Positions 33,151 through 44,858 of a DNA stretch of 64,000 nucleotides are shown piece after piece. This DNA comes from Emmonsiellopsis sp. PD_33. Its lineage: Eukaryota; Ascomycota; Eurotiomycetes; Onygenales; Ajellomycetaceae. Positions within the stretch are counted from its first letter, which is position 1. Every line of letters begins with the position of its first letter. The notes under the pieces were generated by a model. It ran no database searches. It was not told the origin of the DNA and saw only the letters and a program-made list of their open reading frames with translations. Made by a program: the position numbers and the translations under genes. The DNA is taken from the NCBI GenBank assembly GCA_032988165.1, contig JANTQF010000089.1, positions 1-64,000 on the forward strand, written 5' to 3'.

Positions 33151-35166
33151 TTAATCGTCCAATAACCCCTTCCCATCTTCTCCATCGCCATTATTCCCAT
33201 CAGCCTCTCCAGGAGGCTGAACAGTAGCTTTCCCACCATCCCCAGTACCAGCACCAGCCACAGCAGCACCTTCACCCCTACTGCTCCCCTTCGCCGCCCC
33301 CTTCCCATTCTCCTCGCCATTCCGATTTCCATTCCCCTCACCATCCCCATTAGTCCCTCTACGCACTCGAGCGCCTTCCTTCAACTTCTCCCACCGATCC
33401 CGATACCTCCCAACCACATCGCGCAGCTTCTCATTCTCGCGACCAACACGCTGGAGCTCTTTCTCTCGTCGCATTAAACGTTCCAGAATTTCTTGAATCT
33501 CTTCCTCGTTATAAGAATTGATATTATGAGGTGGTTGGTCAACGGCGGCAGCGCCTTCTTGTCCCGTTGCAAGAGGCGGTGGCGATGGTGTAGCCTGCGT
33601 AGGTCCGGTTGGGGTGGAGGCTAGGGCTGGATGTGGTGGCGGATGTGCGAATGATACGGGGGAGAGCTGGCGTGTTGGCGATGCGGTCGATTGGTGGTGC
33701 ATTGCCTTTAGGGATTGTTGTAACGCGAGGGACGAAGATTGGGCGTTGACTTCCCACATGTGTAGCCGTTTGGATAACGTGTCAGACAGATGTTTCAGTG
33801 CTTGGTTTTCCATTTCTAACTCTTCCCGTGTCTTTGTTCCAGGGAGTGCTGGGCCTTGTGTAGTGGCTTCTGCTCTACTCCGTCCGGTTCGTTTGCGGGC
33901 CTTGTCAGACATGAGCGCGTGTGAAGATTCTGGAGATGGCGGGCTTTCGCGCGCATCGACAAAGTCGTCGTGGTGACTATCCTCTAGGCTGTTCCGACGG
34001 GCTTCCTTTTCAGCTCTAGACAGAATTCCCGCGTACGAGATGGTTCCCCCGGCGGTTGGGACTACGTAGAACGATTCTGCGGGGTTGATATGCCCAGGAG
34101 GACCGTTTGAGCTGTCCCTGTCTCTAATAGCCCGCAGCGCCGCACCAGAAACTAGCTTGCTGACGTCGGGTTTGTTCATAGACTGTATTGATATGTCCGC
34201 CGCCGGTTTCTGGCTAGGTTGGTCATGGCCTAGCGGCAGACTGGTAAAGGCGAGCGGGCCTGAGATCTTGGATATAATATCTCCGAATGTAGAATAGAAT
34301 TTTTGGAATCCCTCGTCCGTTGGAAAGCCAAACCCGAGTTTATTCGACTGATATGCCTCTGATGGAACCGTTTCTTGGGAGGTGATGTCTGTTGGACTGA
34401 TAGCAGTTGGAGTCCAGGAAGGTTTAGACCTAGATGCTAAACTGGGATGGGTCTTCGACTCCGCGTTTAAGCCGCTGGCATTTGTTGGGTCGTCATGCAT
34501 CAGTCTAGACGGGGAGCTCACCATTTTGGCCCCCGCGTTCTGGGTGGAGATAGTCGGAGAAACAGGGCTGCCTCGAGGGTGAGAAGGAATGCCACGTGCT
34601 GAAGCCAGATTGCTTGCGATGGAGGTGATTTCGCGCGGAGTAGTTCGGTTCTTGGCTGGTAGACGAGGAGGGTGGTTGGCAGCTTCAAGGGGAGGAAATG
34701 CAGCTGCAGATGACGGTTTGGTATCAAGCGCATCCAACTTTGTGGGCGGGGTTGTTGTGGGGAAAGATGTGACATTCGTGGACTCGGGAGATAGAACTGG
34801 AGGATGTTCATGTTGGAATCTAAGGAGTTCCGCAAGCCGCTTATGATGTTTTTCAAGGAGTTGAAGGGTCCTCAGGGCCTATTCCCTCGATATCAGACAT
34901 TATGTGGGAAATAACGGGTTTATAGTGACATACATCGGGGTCGGCACTGCCTTGGGCAGCAGTTGCAAACTCGCCAGCCGCGAGATCATGTTCTTCGCTA
35001 GCAGCTACTGGGTTGGCTTTTCGGGTCTCGAAGAGAGCATTCCTGGCGTGCGAATGCGCCTACAGGTAGGGATAGCTTGGTTAGATTCAAGTCAAAGTCA
35101 CAGTGGGGTTTCCGGGGAACCAAGGGTAATGCGTAAACATACCAAAGTCAAGGGCGAAGACTCCAT
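33151..35166 (-). CDS. MIT-domain and coiled-coil protein, Atg38-like candidate
   Basis: Three exons on the minus strand: 35166-35143 (eight codons, MESSPLTL), 35059-34934 and 34878-33151, about 625 residues. The first 80 residues form a helical repeat (AHSHARNALFETRKANPVAA, a second helix, then RTLQLLEKHHKRLAELLRF) in the manner of an MIT domain. The middle is disordered and Ser/Pro-rich. Near residues 505-558 is a charged coiled coil (IQEILERLMRREKELQRVGR). An N-terminal MIT plus C-terminal coiled coil is the layout of Atg38/NRBF2, which links Vps34 and Atg14 in autophagy. Assignment rests on architecture only; it is longer than yeast Atg38 (226). The end is Gly-rich. Confidence 0.7.
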
Positions 35167-36651
35167 GGTTGTCCATTCATGGGCTTGTCTATCCAGCAGA
35201 AACCATGTAAATAACCAGCAGGCTGAGAGGTGGGAGTTTGGGGAGCTTGTGGTGGTGAAGCTCGAGTCCGGTTGACGTCGAGGATGATGAAGTCACGGGC
35301 CAGCCTTATCGGCCGCTTAGTCAGCTGTCTGTCATCCTATCAAGACAAACAAACAATGCCAATATATTGCAGTAATAGCACTCTCAAGGTCTACGGTCTT
35401 CATTTGCTGCCGTGCTACCAAGTAATTAACATGTCCAGCGATTGTTCGTTTGGCAGACCAAGCTGGCCCAATTAGACGGCTGTCCAGGGAGTTCACGTCT
35501 CTACCCCCTGCCAACCAAGAGAAAGTCAAAGGAGCATATTGCTCTTGATTGAAGGGCCCCAGAACCAAGATTTCAATCCCATCCAGGCCACCGTCGCCTC
35601 AAGAACCTCTCCTATTCGAGGCCTTGCAGCCGTTGGAATGTTTGTTCCGCATGGGAGCTAGGAAGCCATATGGGAGCTCCACCCTCGGGCCTACAGGGCA
35701 GACTATGCTTTTTATAACTCCGCTCCATAACAAATTGGCGTACGTAACAATCCCCGGAGTGGAGCAGATTCTAGACACGGCCAGAGCTTAGAAGACGGCC
35801 GAAAAGCTGGATTTCCTGTTCGTGGCCGGCGTGCCCAATCCGATGCCAGTCCAACAGTGTTCGTGCTCCAGGAACCGGGATATCACGCCAGGGTGCACGC
35901 GTAGTTTGCTGCAGGAGGCTGAGACTGCGGTGCATTGATGATCGTTCAGGCAGGCATTGGACTGTCCGGGATAGATCATAGCGTCGAGGGCACTGGGCCA
36001 GGAATATCTCCGAGACCTGGAGACAGGAAGACGGTGAGGCTGAGTCTGATATTGCCGTCAGGAGGCGGCGGAAGTTAACTCGCCGCGTTCCGTAATGGTA
36101 TTTCGGCGTATCTTTCCGTACAGTCGTGCCAAGCAGCGCGTAACTGGGCGGGATGGGCGTATTGCCCGTAAGCGTAATACGACGCCGCCCAGCCGCAACT
36201 GCGTCCAGCCAACCTCCAACATCCCGGCCAGGTTCCAAGCGGCTTCTCGCAGGGAAGAACCACCACCCGCCAAACATTGCACAACCACCGCTGCTTGCTG
36301 TCGTCTCTACTCTGCTGCTGTTGGCGCTCCGTGATGCTGCTGCTTACTCTCTGTTTCTAGCTGAAACAACTCCAGTTCGGCCCGCCAGAGCTGCTGTTGC
36401 CAGACCCAAACCTCCACGCTCCGAACCACCATACCCCTCTCCGCCGGTTCAATTCTGATCTGGCCCGCCTCCTCTCGCTCTCCGCCCTCTGCGGCCTCCT
36501 GGTCCTTGCATATCTCATGGCATGGGAATAGCATTTCTTGTTGCTGACCGTTTTAGCCCCCGAAATCGTTCTCGTTCTCGAACAGGAAGCCGATTCAGCC
36601 ACCCTTTCTCTGTCGAGGAATCCCGTTGCGATTGCTCGGCATTCTAGGTAG
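35167..36651. promoter_or_regulatory. Divergent upstream region of the Atg38-like and GRAM-VASt genes
   Basis: No gene is convincing; the 168-residue minus frame over 35771-36277 lacks any family signal. The right third is C and T rich and is probably the leader of the GRAM-VASt gene. Confidence 0.5.
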
Positions 36652-39600
36652 ATGGATAGTGCTACAGGCGAAGCGTCCCCCGCCTCCGCTACAAACGGCC
36701 TGAAGAAGGTTTTTACCAGACAGAACCGAAGCAAGACTGCACTGAGCGAGTTCGACGGTTCCACCTCCGGCCGGAGCGCTGCTCCGTCAATCGAGTCGAA
36801 TAATGAAAAGCTGAGGTCGTCCACGAGCGGGGGTAATAATGATGCGCCACCAACCGGCATCTCCAAATTGATCCCAGGGTCGCGGCGGCGACGCAAGAAG
36901 AAGTTAGAGACAGAAGGTTCTATGTCTCAGGACAATGGAAGCGGGGAGCTACAACAACACCATTCGAATGAATCGGAACAGCATGTCCCAAACAACGGAA
37001 TTCGCAGTAACTCAACGTTGGATACTGCAAACTATGGCTCGAGCAACGGGTCGGAATCTCCAATGTAAGTTGGCCCAAATTTTGTATCTTTATCCTCCTG
37101 GTCCAACTATAAAAAGACCCGCAACAGTCATATTATAGTGGGATTTGTTACGTTTTTCCGCAGGAGAGAGTACTAATTATCCGCTCCATAGGCATTTGTC
37201 TATTGATACATCTAATCACCAGCAATTCTCTTCCCCTCTGATCATCACAACCCAACCTCCCACCGCCTCGCCTGACAATGAGTCCGCACCCAGCGAACGA
37301 TCTGCCACTAATTCCGAAACCGCCTCCGACAACAGTCGCTCTATAAGTCGTGCTGCTACTACTGGTGATCTCTCAAGGGAACGCTCAAGTCGAAAACTAA
37401 AGGATGCCTTCAGTCCGAAACCAAGCCCTAGCCCAAGTCCCGATAGGGAGACGACTCCCAAATCGCCTGCAGCGAAAAGAGGACTATTTGGATCCAGAAG
37501 GAGGTCCAGTTCGTCTGCAAAAAGGACTCCGAACCCTTCCGAAGACATACCACCTTTACCATCAGCAATACCTCCGCATGTAGCGCTGTCCAATGCGTCC
37601 CAGGCTCCCAGCAAACCTCCACCATTGGACATTCCTCCCACTCCTGCAACTCCACCCCCTGGAGGTCTTCTACGGCCCGTTACGACTGTGACTCCGCCGA
37701 CCCCAACAGATGTGCGATCAAGGAGCCCAGTCTTGCCTTCTGCGAATATTGCTGAAATCACTGATCAAGCCGGAATAATTTCCAACTTACCTGCTAATGT
37801 TGTTGTGAGCCCGTCTGGAAACATGATATCCCATCGACGTGTTCGTTCTGCATCCGCAGCTCACAATCCCAGTAAGCTTTCGAACGCAATGAGTGCTCCA
37901 TTGACACCAACGGTAGAAGAGACTAAAACTGCAGTCGGTTTTTTCTCGTCCATGTTTTCCGCTGCGCAGAATGCGGCTTCGAGTTTGGGGAGTACTCTGA
38001 ACAATCAAAATCGCTCACGTGCCAATACGGATGCTAAAGAATCAGAGGAGCCGGCCGATGGTGATAGAGCAGGCGAAAAATCTACAGATTCCTCACAGGA
38101 TGACGAGACCAATGAGAAGAAGGAACTGGCTGTCGAAACTTTGGGTATGGGCGAATTGAACTTCAGCGATCTTGGCATCGATGCCACGATGGGCGGAGTG
38201 ATTACAACAAAAGATGGAGTGGTGTTTACGAAGACCGAAGCAGCCGATCGCCCGCGAAGACCAACTGCATCGCAGCGGGATGAGCTCTCTGCTAAAATTG
38301 AGGATATGCGTGCTGCACGTGCTGTTTCTATGGCTTATGAAAAGCCAACGGGCGGGGGAACAGGACCCCAGCCTGCTCCCGAACCCACCACCACAGATAC
38401 TCGACCCAGCACCCAGTTCAGCGGCCTCGGGAGAGACAGCACTGGAGAACACACTCCTCCAGGCGGTAGTATATTCGAAGGCGAAACCGGCGCAGGCATC
38501 AGACGCAGCGGCAGTGTCCGTAGCCGTCTTGCGTCACGTCGCCACCGTGGATCGTCAGGAGCTACCATTGGCGCGCTGGGTGCGGCAGGGCTTGGCTTGG
38601 GTTTATCAGGTGGGAACTCGAGCGTTCCGCGACTGACGGGCTTCGCTGTGGCCAGTAAAAAGCGCAACCGTGACTTCCACCAGCTATTCAGGAGCGTCCC
38701 GGAGGATGACTATCTCATCGAAGACTATAGCTGTGCTCTCCAGCGGGAAATTATTTTGGCTGGCCGTATATATATATCGGAAGGCCATATTTGCTTTTCA
38801 AGCAATATTCTTGGTTGGGTGACAACTCTAGTGATCAGTTTCGATGAGATCATGGCAGTTGAAAAGGAGTCAACCGCCATGGTTTTCCCAAACGCAATAG
38901 CCATCCAAACATTACACGCGCGACATACATTCCGGAGTCTACTTAGCCGAGAAGCTACGTATGATTTAATGGTTAATATTTGGAAAATAAACCATCCCAC
39001 ACTCAGAAGTTCGGTTAACGGAACACGAATAGAACAGGGTACTGGGGATAAAACAGAAAAGGCCGAGGAAAGCGACGCTGGAAGCGAAGTTATATCTGAT
39101 GAAGAGGATGAAGTATACGATGAGGATGAGGAGGATGAAGCCGGCGCGACTTTTGTGGATGCTGGTGAGGGAAGCGTTGCCAGCAGTGATAAATCTGACT
39201 CTATCCAACGACTCAGCCGCAAAGCATCTACGCTCCCACTAAGTGCAATGGCGGCATCCTCATCAACCCCGGCCCTCGCTAACAAACCCGAAGCCAAGGC
39301 AACAGAAAAGGGAGCTTCTGCCTCCTCGCCTTTTGGACAATTTCCCGGTCCTCCCACCCATCTTCCAACCGAATTCACCGATCCTTCTGGGCATTACGAG
39401 AGAGTATTAAAAGATGAGATAATACCGGCCCCATTGGGTCGCGTATTTACCCTCGTTTTTGGTCCTGCCTCTGGCGCTTTTATGACTAGATTCCTCCTCG
39501 ACGACCAGAAGGTGACAGAGCTACAATTCGAAGACGACAAAAAAGGACTATCAATGGAGAATAAAACCCGATCGTATACCTATATAAAGCCACTACATGG

Positions 39601-40615
39601 GTCAATCGGCCCGAGGCAAACGAGATGTAACAGTACAGAAAATTTAGACTTTCTGGACCTGGAGAAGGCCGTTTTGGTCACACTAAATACCCAAACCCCC
39701 GACGTACCCAGTGGAAATGTTTTTTCGGTTAAGACAAAGTATTTGTTTACCTGGGCAGAGAACAATGCCACTAGATTTTATATGACCTGTACGATAGAAT
39801 GGACTGGCAAAAGCTGGCTTAAAGGTATGTTTCTCTCTCTATTTTGCGAAGGTTCACTGTCTTAACGAATCATAGGTCCTATTGAGAAGGGTGCGAACGA
39901 CGGGCAGCTTTCATTTGGTACAGACTTGATTAAGGCACTTAGGGCTGGTGTGTCACCCCGATCACGCAGTGCAACGCTCTTGAAGGGCGCCGGCAAGGGA
40001 GGCAAAGGGAAGCGAAAGGGGGCAAATGCTGCTGAATTGGAAGCAGCAGCCAGCGCTAAGGCAGCTTTGGAAGCAGCCAAACGGCAAGCAGAAAGCTGGG
40101 GTATGCTGGAACCGTTGCGAGGCCCTCTTAGCCCGGTAATTAGTGTATTAAAACCTCTCTGGAGTGGGAATGTTGCGGTCGGGATTATTGCTATGCTGCT
40201 TGTTACGATCTGGTTCCGTGCCCCGCCTCAATCACGCCTTGCACCGTCTGGGGTTGGCTCGCCACTGCTTTCAGTTCCCGAGCGGATTATTGCTTACGAG
40301 GAGTTGTGGCAGAGAGAAGAAAGTGAGCTATGGAATTGGCTCGAAGAAAGGGTTGGCATGGATGGTTTAGCCTATCCTGTCGCGGATACCATTCCATCCG
40401 GCAATTTGAACGCGGAAAAGCGACGACAAAAACAGCAGTTCAAGGGTGAAAGGGAGTTTGAGGGTCGTCTGAGGGATGAGAAAATGACGGAACGCGAGAT
40501 AGAAGACGCTATTCGGGTGACCCAGCAACGGCTTGATATCCTCAACCAAGTTGTCAAAAAACAGAAGCACGAGCGACAAGATACTACCCGCCGGGGGTCA
40601 CAGGAGACCGCGTAA
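36652..40615 (+). CDS. GRAM and VASt domain sterol-transfer protein (LAM family)
   Basis: Three exons, 36652-37064, 37192-39824 and 39876-40615, about 1261 residues. The first intron has CTAAT and ends CCATAG; the second ends CATAG. The long N-terminal half is disordered, rich in Ser, Pro and Lys. A GRAM domain begins near residue 627 (KKRNRDFHQLFRSVPEDDYL, then ISEGHICFSSNILGWVT). An acidic linker leads to a VASt/StART-like domain near 870-1045 (YERVLKDEIIPAPLGRVFTL, then MTCTIEWTGKSWLKGPIEKG). A membrane helix is near residue 1116 (VAVGIIAMLLVTIWF) and a charged helical tail follows. This order is that of Lam/Ltc (GRAMD1) proteins, which move sterols at ER contact sites. Confidence 0.9.
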
Positions 40616-41603
40616 GAAACCCCGTCGACGTCGAATATATTATTATTACACCGTGATGATACCACACAGTATGAACAGGGAAACAGAAAACCAACGATCA
40701 TTCGTCGCTGCTTGCTACATTTCATTTTTTTATGTCAGCGTTGCTTTTGTTGCATCACCTTGCTCTATATTCCATTTCTATACTTTCCTTTTCGTCACAC
40801 ACCCACCACACGACCTGGCGTTTCCTGTCCTTTTGTTTGTTTGTTTTTGTCTGTTTTCCGTTTCCCATATTTATCAATATCCCCAGGCGTTTTCCGCTAT
40901 TCGTTTCCTTTTTGTCAATTACCTACTTTTTATCACCATTGCGCATGGCCCGGGGATTGGGATTGGGGATGTTTTACTTTTAAGCTCTTTTCTGTATGAA
41001 GAGAGTTCCATACTGATGTCTCTCCTACCAGTGTCAGTCACGTACATCAGCGCTTGCTCTATATGTATATGTTACTACCGCTGCTGGGTACCCTTATCTT
41101 TTCCTTCTTTCAGTAACCCGGAGTATACTTTCTTGCGCTTCGGGGTGTATGTATATACAACTGACTACCTGGGTATGTATATACTCGACACTATGCAGAT
41201 TTCATCAGTTCAACTTTTTCTTTGGCCGTTCCATTCCATTTCTTTTTTTTTTCTGGTCCCTTTATTCTCCGTTCGTTGTTACATAGCTAATCTAAACAAG
41301 GTGCGTCCAATAATAATGGAAGAGGAGGGGGGAGTTGATGTATGTAGATAGATAGTTTAGCTTTTGCCATCGCATCCATCCCGTCCTTCTAATTTATTGC
41401 TAATTATTCTCCTATTTCTTCTCTCATTTTTTTGCAGGTCCGTCTAGTGGGGGGGGGATGGGAGGGGAGATCCTGACAAACCCGAAGCAAAAGGACGTAG
41501 AAAGAAAATAAAGAAGTTAGCATAGAAAAACAATACAAAGCAATCAACCCAAAGAGGGGTTTACTAAAGCCAGACAAAAAAGAGTTACAGACTGAAGAAG
41601 GGG

Positions 41604-41611
41604 AAAAAAAA
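41604..41611 (-). terminator. RNA polymerase III terminator of tRNA-Glu
   Basis: Eight T on the transcribed sense strand (eight A on the plus strand) lie 16 bases past the tRNA 3' end. This is a standard Pol III stop signal. Confidence 0.8.
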
Positions 41612-41627
41612 TTGTTGTTCAGATGAA

Positions 41628-41699
41628 CTCCCATAGGGGGAATCGAACCCCCGGCTAGCGTGTGAGAGACGCTGATGTTAGCCACTACACCATATGGGA
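41628..41699 (-). tRNA. tRNA-Glu(CUC): tRNA-Glu, anticodon CUC
   Basis: A 72-base cloverleaf without intron. The acceptor stem pairs TCCCATA with TATGGGA. The D arm holds the A box TGGTGTAGTGG. The anticodon stem AGCGT/ACGCT closes the loop CTCTCAC, giving anticodon CTC, which reads GAG. The T arm GGGGG-TTCGATT-CCCCC contains the B box GGTTCGATTCC. The discriminator base would be G. There are no mismatches in the acceptor, anticodon or T stems. Confidence 0.93.
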
Positions 41700-42405
41700 T
41701 GGTATTTGATGGAGTGGCTTGGGCTATGGGGAACCATATGGTATTGACTGTATGGTACAGCCAGCTCCGTAGTTTTATGGTATGCGGGTTATGTGAGCTA
41801 GAACAATTGGGGTAAATTCATCGTTAGCGCTTTAAAACCAATTCGGAATGGGTAGGTCTTGGGTGGTTAATATTTTCTGCGGTGGCATGTATGAGGGGAA
41901 AGGAGAGCCGGCATTCTGGGATCTTCGGGGGTGGATATATGTGTTTGACTTTTGCCGTTTCGATTTGAATATCAGACTGCACTGGGGGTGTGGGAACCGA
42001 ATGTGGTGTATCCCAAGATCTAGGTAGATTGTAGATGCATATATAGTGAATGAATATAGATTGATATTATTTGCCTAACTAGAAATACCCATGATTTGAT
42101 CTAGAGTACTAGATATATATCCACCAAACGAAAAAAGGCGCCGCTGGGACAGACCTAAATATGAAGGGAAGGGAATGACTCTATTCAAACGAAGAGATCG
42201 AGCATATAGCAAAAGCACGAAATGAAAACGATGCTCAATAACGCCATGACAAAATAGGTGCGTAAGGTATATAATGTAGCCATCTTAAGGATTCCACGCT
42301 CGAAATCCCATCACCACCATCACATCAAACCCGACCATCGAAACTGTTCCCTACAAACAAAAACAACAAAATAACATCGACAAATGGGAAACAGAACTAT
42401 CGAAA

Positions 42406-43032
42406 TTACTCCCTTGACCTCTCCAACCCCTTCTCCACCTCCTCCATCAACCCCTTCAACTCCCTCGCTCCTTCACTATTCCTCCCCTCAACCTCCGACC
42501 CCCTGGCAATGAACTCGCTCGCCTCCTCCCACCTCCCCATCTCAATCAAACACTTGCCCCCCCTCCACCACGCCTTCGTATTCCCGCCCGGTGCACACTC
42601 CACGCTAGTCTTCGCATCCACCCACCCCTCCGCCCACATCTGTTGCGCCATATACGCCTGTGCGCGATTCGTATAGAGCGGCGGCAACTCCTCCCTGACC
42701 AACCCCAGGGGTTCCCACGTTGGCCGGCTGAGCGCCATCTCGATGGCGTAGGTGTATAGCTTGACGGCTTCTACGTAGGAGGATTTGCGGAAGGCGGTGT
42801 TGGCGGTTTCGCGGAGTTTGGCGATCTGGGCACTTCGTTTTGGGTTTACGGGGCGCGGGGGTGGGGGGGTGTTGGGGCTGTCGAGGGCGATGAGGGCGCG
42901 GTGGAGTTGGTTTAGGGCGTCGAGTTCGGTGGTTAGGGAGGCGGAGGATGAGGAGGGGGCGGAGATGGCTTTGGTGGTTGGGTCGAGGTGGAGAGGGTGT
43001 TGGATAAACGTGTCTGCGCCTGTGGAGGCCAT
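42406..43032 (-). CDS. SEC72: TPR protein, Sec72-like subunit of the Sec62/63 translocon
   Basis: One exon of 208 residues. After a Ser/Ala-rich N-terminal part comes a tetratricopeptide block: ANTAFRKSSYVEAVKLYTYA, then LYTNRAQAYMAQQMWAEGWV, then AWWRGGKCLIEMGRWEEASE. The size and TPR layout match fungal Sec72, the cytosolic-face subunit of the post-translational ER translocation complex, which docks Hsp70 Ssa1 and Ssb. There is no membrane segment, as expected. The C-terminus is a charged helix. Other small TPR co-chaperones remain possible. Confidence 0.78.
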   Translation of the reverse strand: MASTGADTFIQHPLHLDPTTKAISAPSSSSASLTTELDALNQLHRALIALDSPNTPPPPRPVNPKRSAQIAKLRETANTAFRKSSYVEAVKLYTYAIEMALSRPTWEPLGLVREELPPLYTNRAQAYMAQQMWAEGWVDAKTSVECAPGGNTKAWWRGGKCLIEMGRWEEASEFIARGSEVEGRNSEGARELKGLMEEVEKGLERSRE

Positions 43033-43678
43033 GGCTATTTGCTTTGTAATGTGGTTGCTTTTGGCGCTGTGGCCTGTTGGTCTTGTCGGAGGGTTGGTAT
43101 GGACGATAAATGATGGATGGGTGTCTGCAGTGTGGAATTAGCTGGAGTTCAGTATTGGAACGGGGTGGCAATTGGGCTGGCAATACACAGCAGGAGCTGT
43201 ACAAGGTACATATGCACCAACCTTTTGTTTTTTCAATGTCGGAATATTTATTGCAGGTATATGGATCTGTCTATATTTGATGCCGTAGTTGATTCCGACC
43301 AGCTGTCCAGAGCGATGGTGATGGCTAGACGGCACTAGTCCGTTTGCGGTATGGTATAAAATTCGATAAGAATGGTCACGTGGAGATAAGAACCCTAAAT
43401 CCATCATAAAAACTTGAAGCTTCGAATGCCATTGTCGGTTGCGGTTACAACTATGCGTGCAAATACTGCCATCAAATGCGGTAAACGTTATGTACTTAAT
43501 AACCGGGTAATATATACGTTGAATCCCTTCACCATATCCAACGTTTTCCCAAAAATTCAGCTTCATACTACCACGAACTTCCCCCATTTCCGTCCTGGCT
43601 CTTCGGGAGCAGCAAACAAGCGGATGCCTGGGAAGCATCCGTTTTGCTACTTCACTGCCGGACGCTGCATCCTAATTT
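43033..43678. other. SEC72 upstream region and spacer
   Basis: It holds CACGTG at 43377-43382 about 345 bases before the SEC72 start. No gene is supported. Confidence 0.5.
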
Positions 43679-44858
43679 CTAGGCGGTGTTGACCAAGTAC
43701 TCGGAGGAGTCTGAATCTGGGCTCGAGACCTGCTGTTCACTGAAAGCGTCTGTCTGGCTGCTCTTAGCGTACACAGACGAAGCACGCGAGGCACTCCGGG
43801 CTGGCCCATAGACATATATCAAATCTGCGTACTCTGCATCCTCGCTGCTAGGATTTGCTGGCGAAGCATCAGGGCGTACCTGGGCTTGCTCAGAGCCCTC
43901 CTGTTCATTACTAGGGGGATGGCTGTCGGTGTGCGTCAAAGGAGCACATGGGTGTTGTAAAGACATCGCACCACTCTCCTCTTCACTAAGCGGCCCTATC
44001 CTTCCTGTGGTAGTTCGCATGATTGAAGGCGGGACGCCCGGAAGTGCGAAATATATATCCTGCCCCCCAATATTTTCAACTACAACGTCCACCCTCCTCG
44101 ATAAATTCTTTTGAGCATTTGTGCCTTGCCACTCGGGGGGAACTTCATTGGCAGGGAATGCCTGTCCAAAATTTGGGTCCTCCGTCGAGAGAACGCGGTG
44201 GCCTTTGCCGGAGTCTCCGTGTAATTCCACCCCGCCAGGACGGGTTTGCAAAATAGATTCGTCTCTAAAGCCGAATTGATCTGCTATTACCGAAACCTCG
44301 CGGTAATAATCTTCGAATCCACAAAGCTTCTTCTTGTAATGTTTATTTGCATTATCCAGCACACACCACAGATTCTGGGAGCGAGTTATGAACAAGTGCC
44401 AGGCACTCGGGGGCGAAGGGTCTGTGCACTTCCGGAATTGTATATATTTTGCGATGCCGTACAAATACATCTTGGAAAGGACCTTTGGCCGGCGTCCTTG
44501 GTAGCAATATTTAAATAAATCTTCCATGGCGATATTGGAGGCGATATACCCGAATCTAGCCAGGTACTGTCTGCAGTATTCCAGGAAATATCGTCCCTCG
44601 AACGAAATTTGTTTGGGAGACGTGTACGTGAATGATTCATAGTATTCTGTTGAGTGCAAGCAGTGGTTAAAAATTAGCCTTCCCAGCCATGGTTTATACA
44701 TGGTCGTCTGTAGTGGGGTCTTTGGAAGATTCTTTACCCCGGAGCGCGGTTTGCTCTTCAGTATATGGCTCACCATCAAGCTGCACCCATGGTTTTGCAA
44801 TCCATCTATTGGCGTCCATGCACAGCACGCAAAGGCAAGGCTTTCTGAGATCCTCCAT
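43679..44858 (-). CDS. Unrecognised two-exon (or longer) gene
   Basis: Minimal model: exons 44858-44738 and 44646-43679, about 362 residues, joined through a 91-base intron that starts GTAAAG and ends CAACAG. The joint gives QTALREYYESFTYTSPKQIS. The long single frame running across this junction to 44899 is not the real one: the plausible coding signal upstream lies in another frame (MEDLRKPCLCVLCMDANRW, then KPWVQLDGEPYTEEQTAL). There are two close cysteine pairs (CLCVLC). The N-terminal 230 residues look globular and aromatic-rich; the rest is Ser/Glu-rich and disordered. The coding-like frame is open upstream to about 45030, so a further 5' exon is possible. I recognise no family. Confidence 0.55.

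Larger units (their letters stand above)
40616..42405. other. Intergenic region containing a tRNA gene
   Basis: The left part is the T-rich 3' region of the GRAM-VASt gene. The tRNA gene and its terminator are listed separately. From 41.7 to 42.4 kb no gene is seen; it is the 3' flank of SEC72. Confidence 0.6.

Noticed and set aside
35771..36277. 168-codon minus-strand frame upstream of the GRAM-VASt gene
   Set aside because: No family signal; low-quality composition (Arg, Ser, Pro) typical of chance frames in GC-rich leaders.
38725..39378. 217-codon minus-strand frame inside the GRAM-VASt gene
   Set aside because: Antisense shadow of a gene with clear GRAM and VASt domains.
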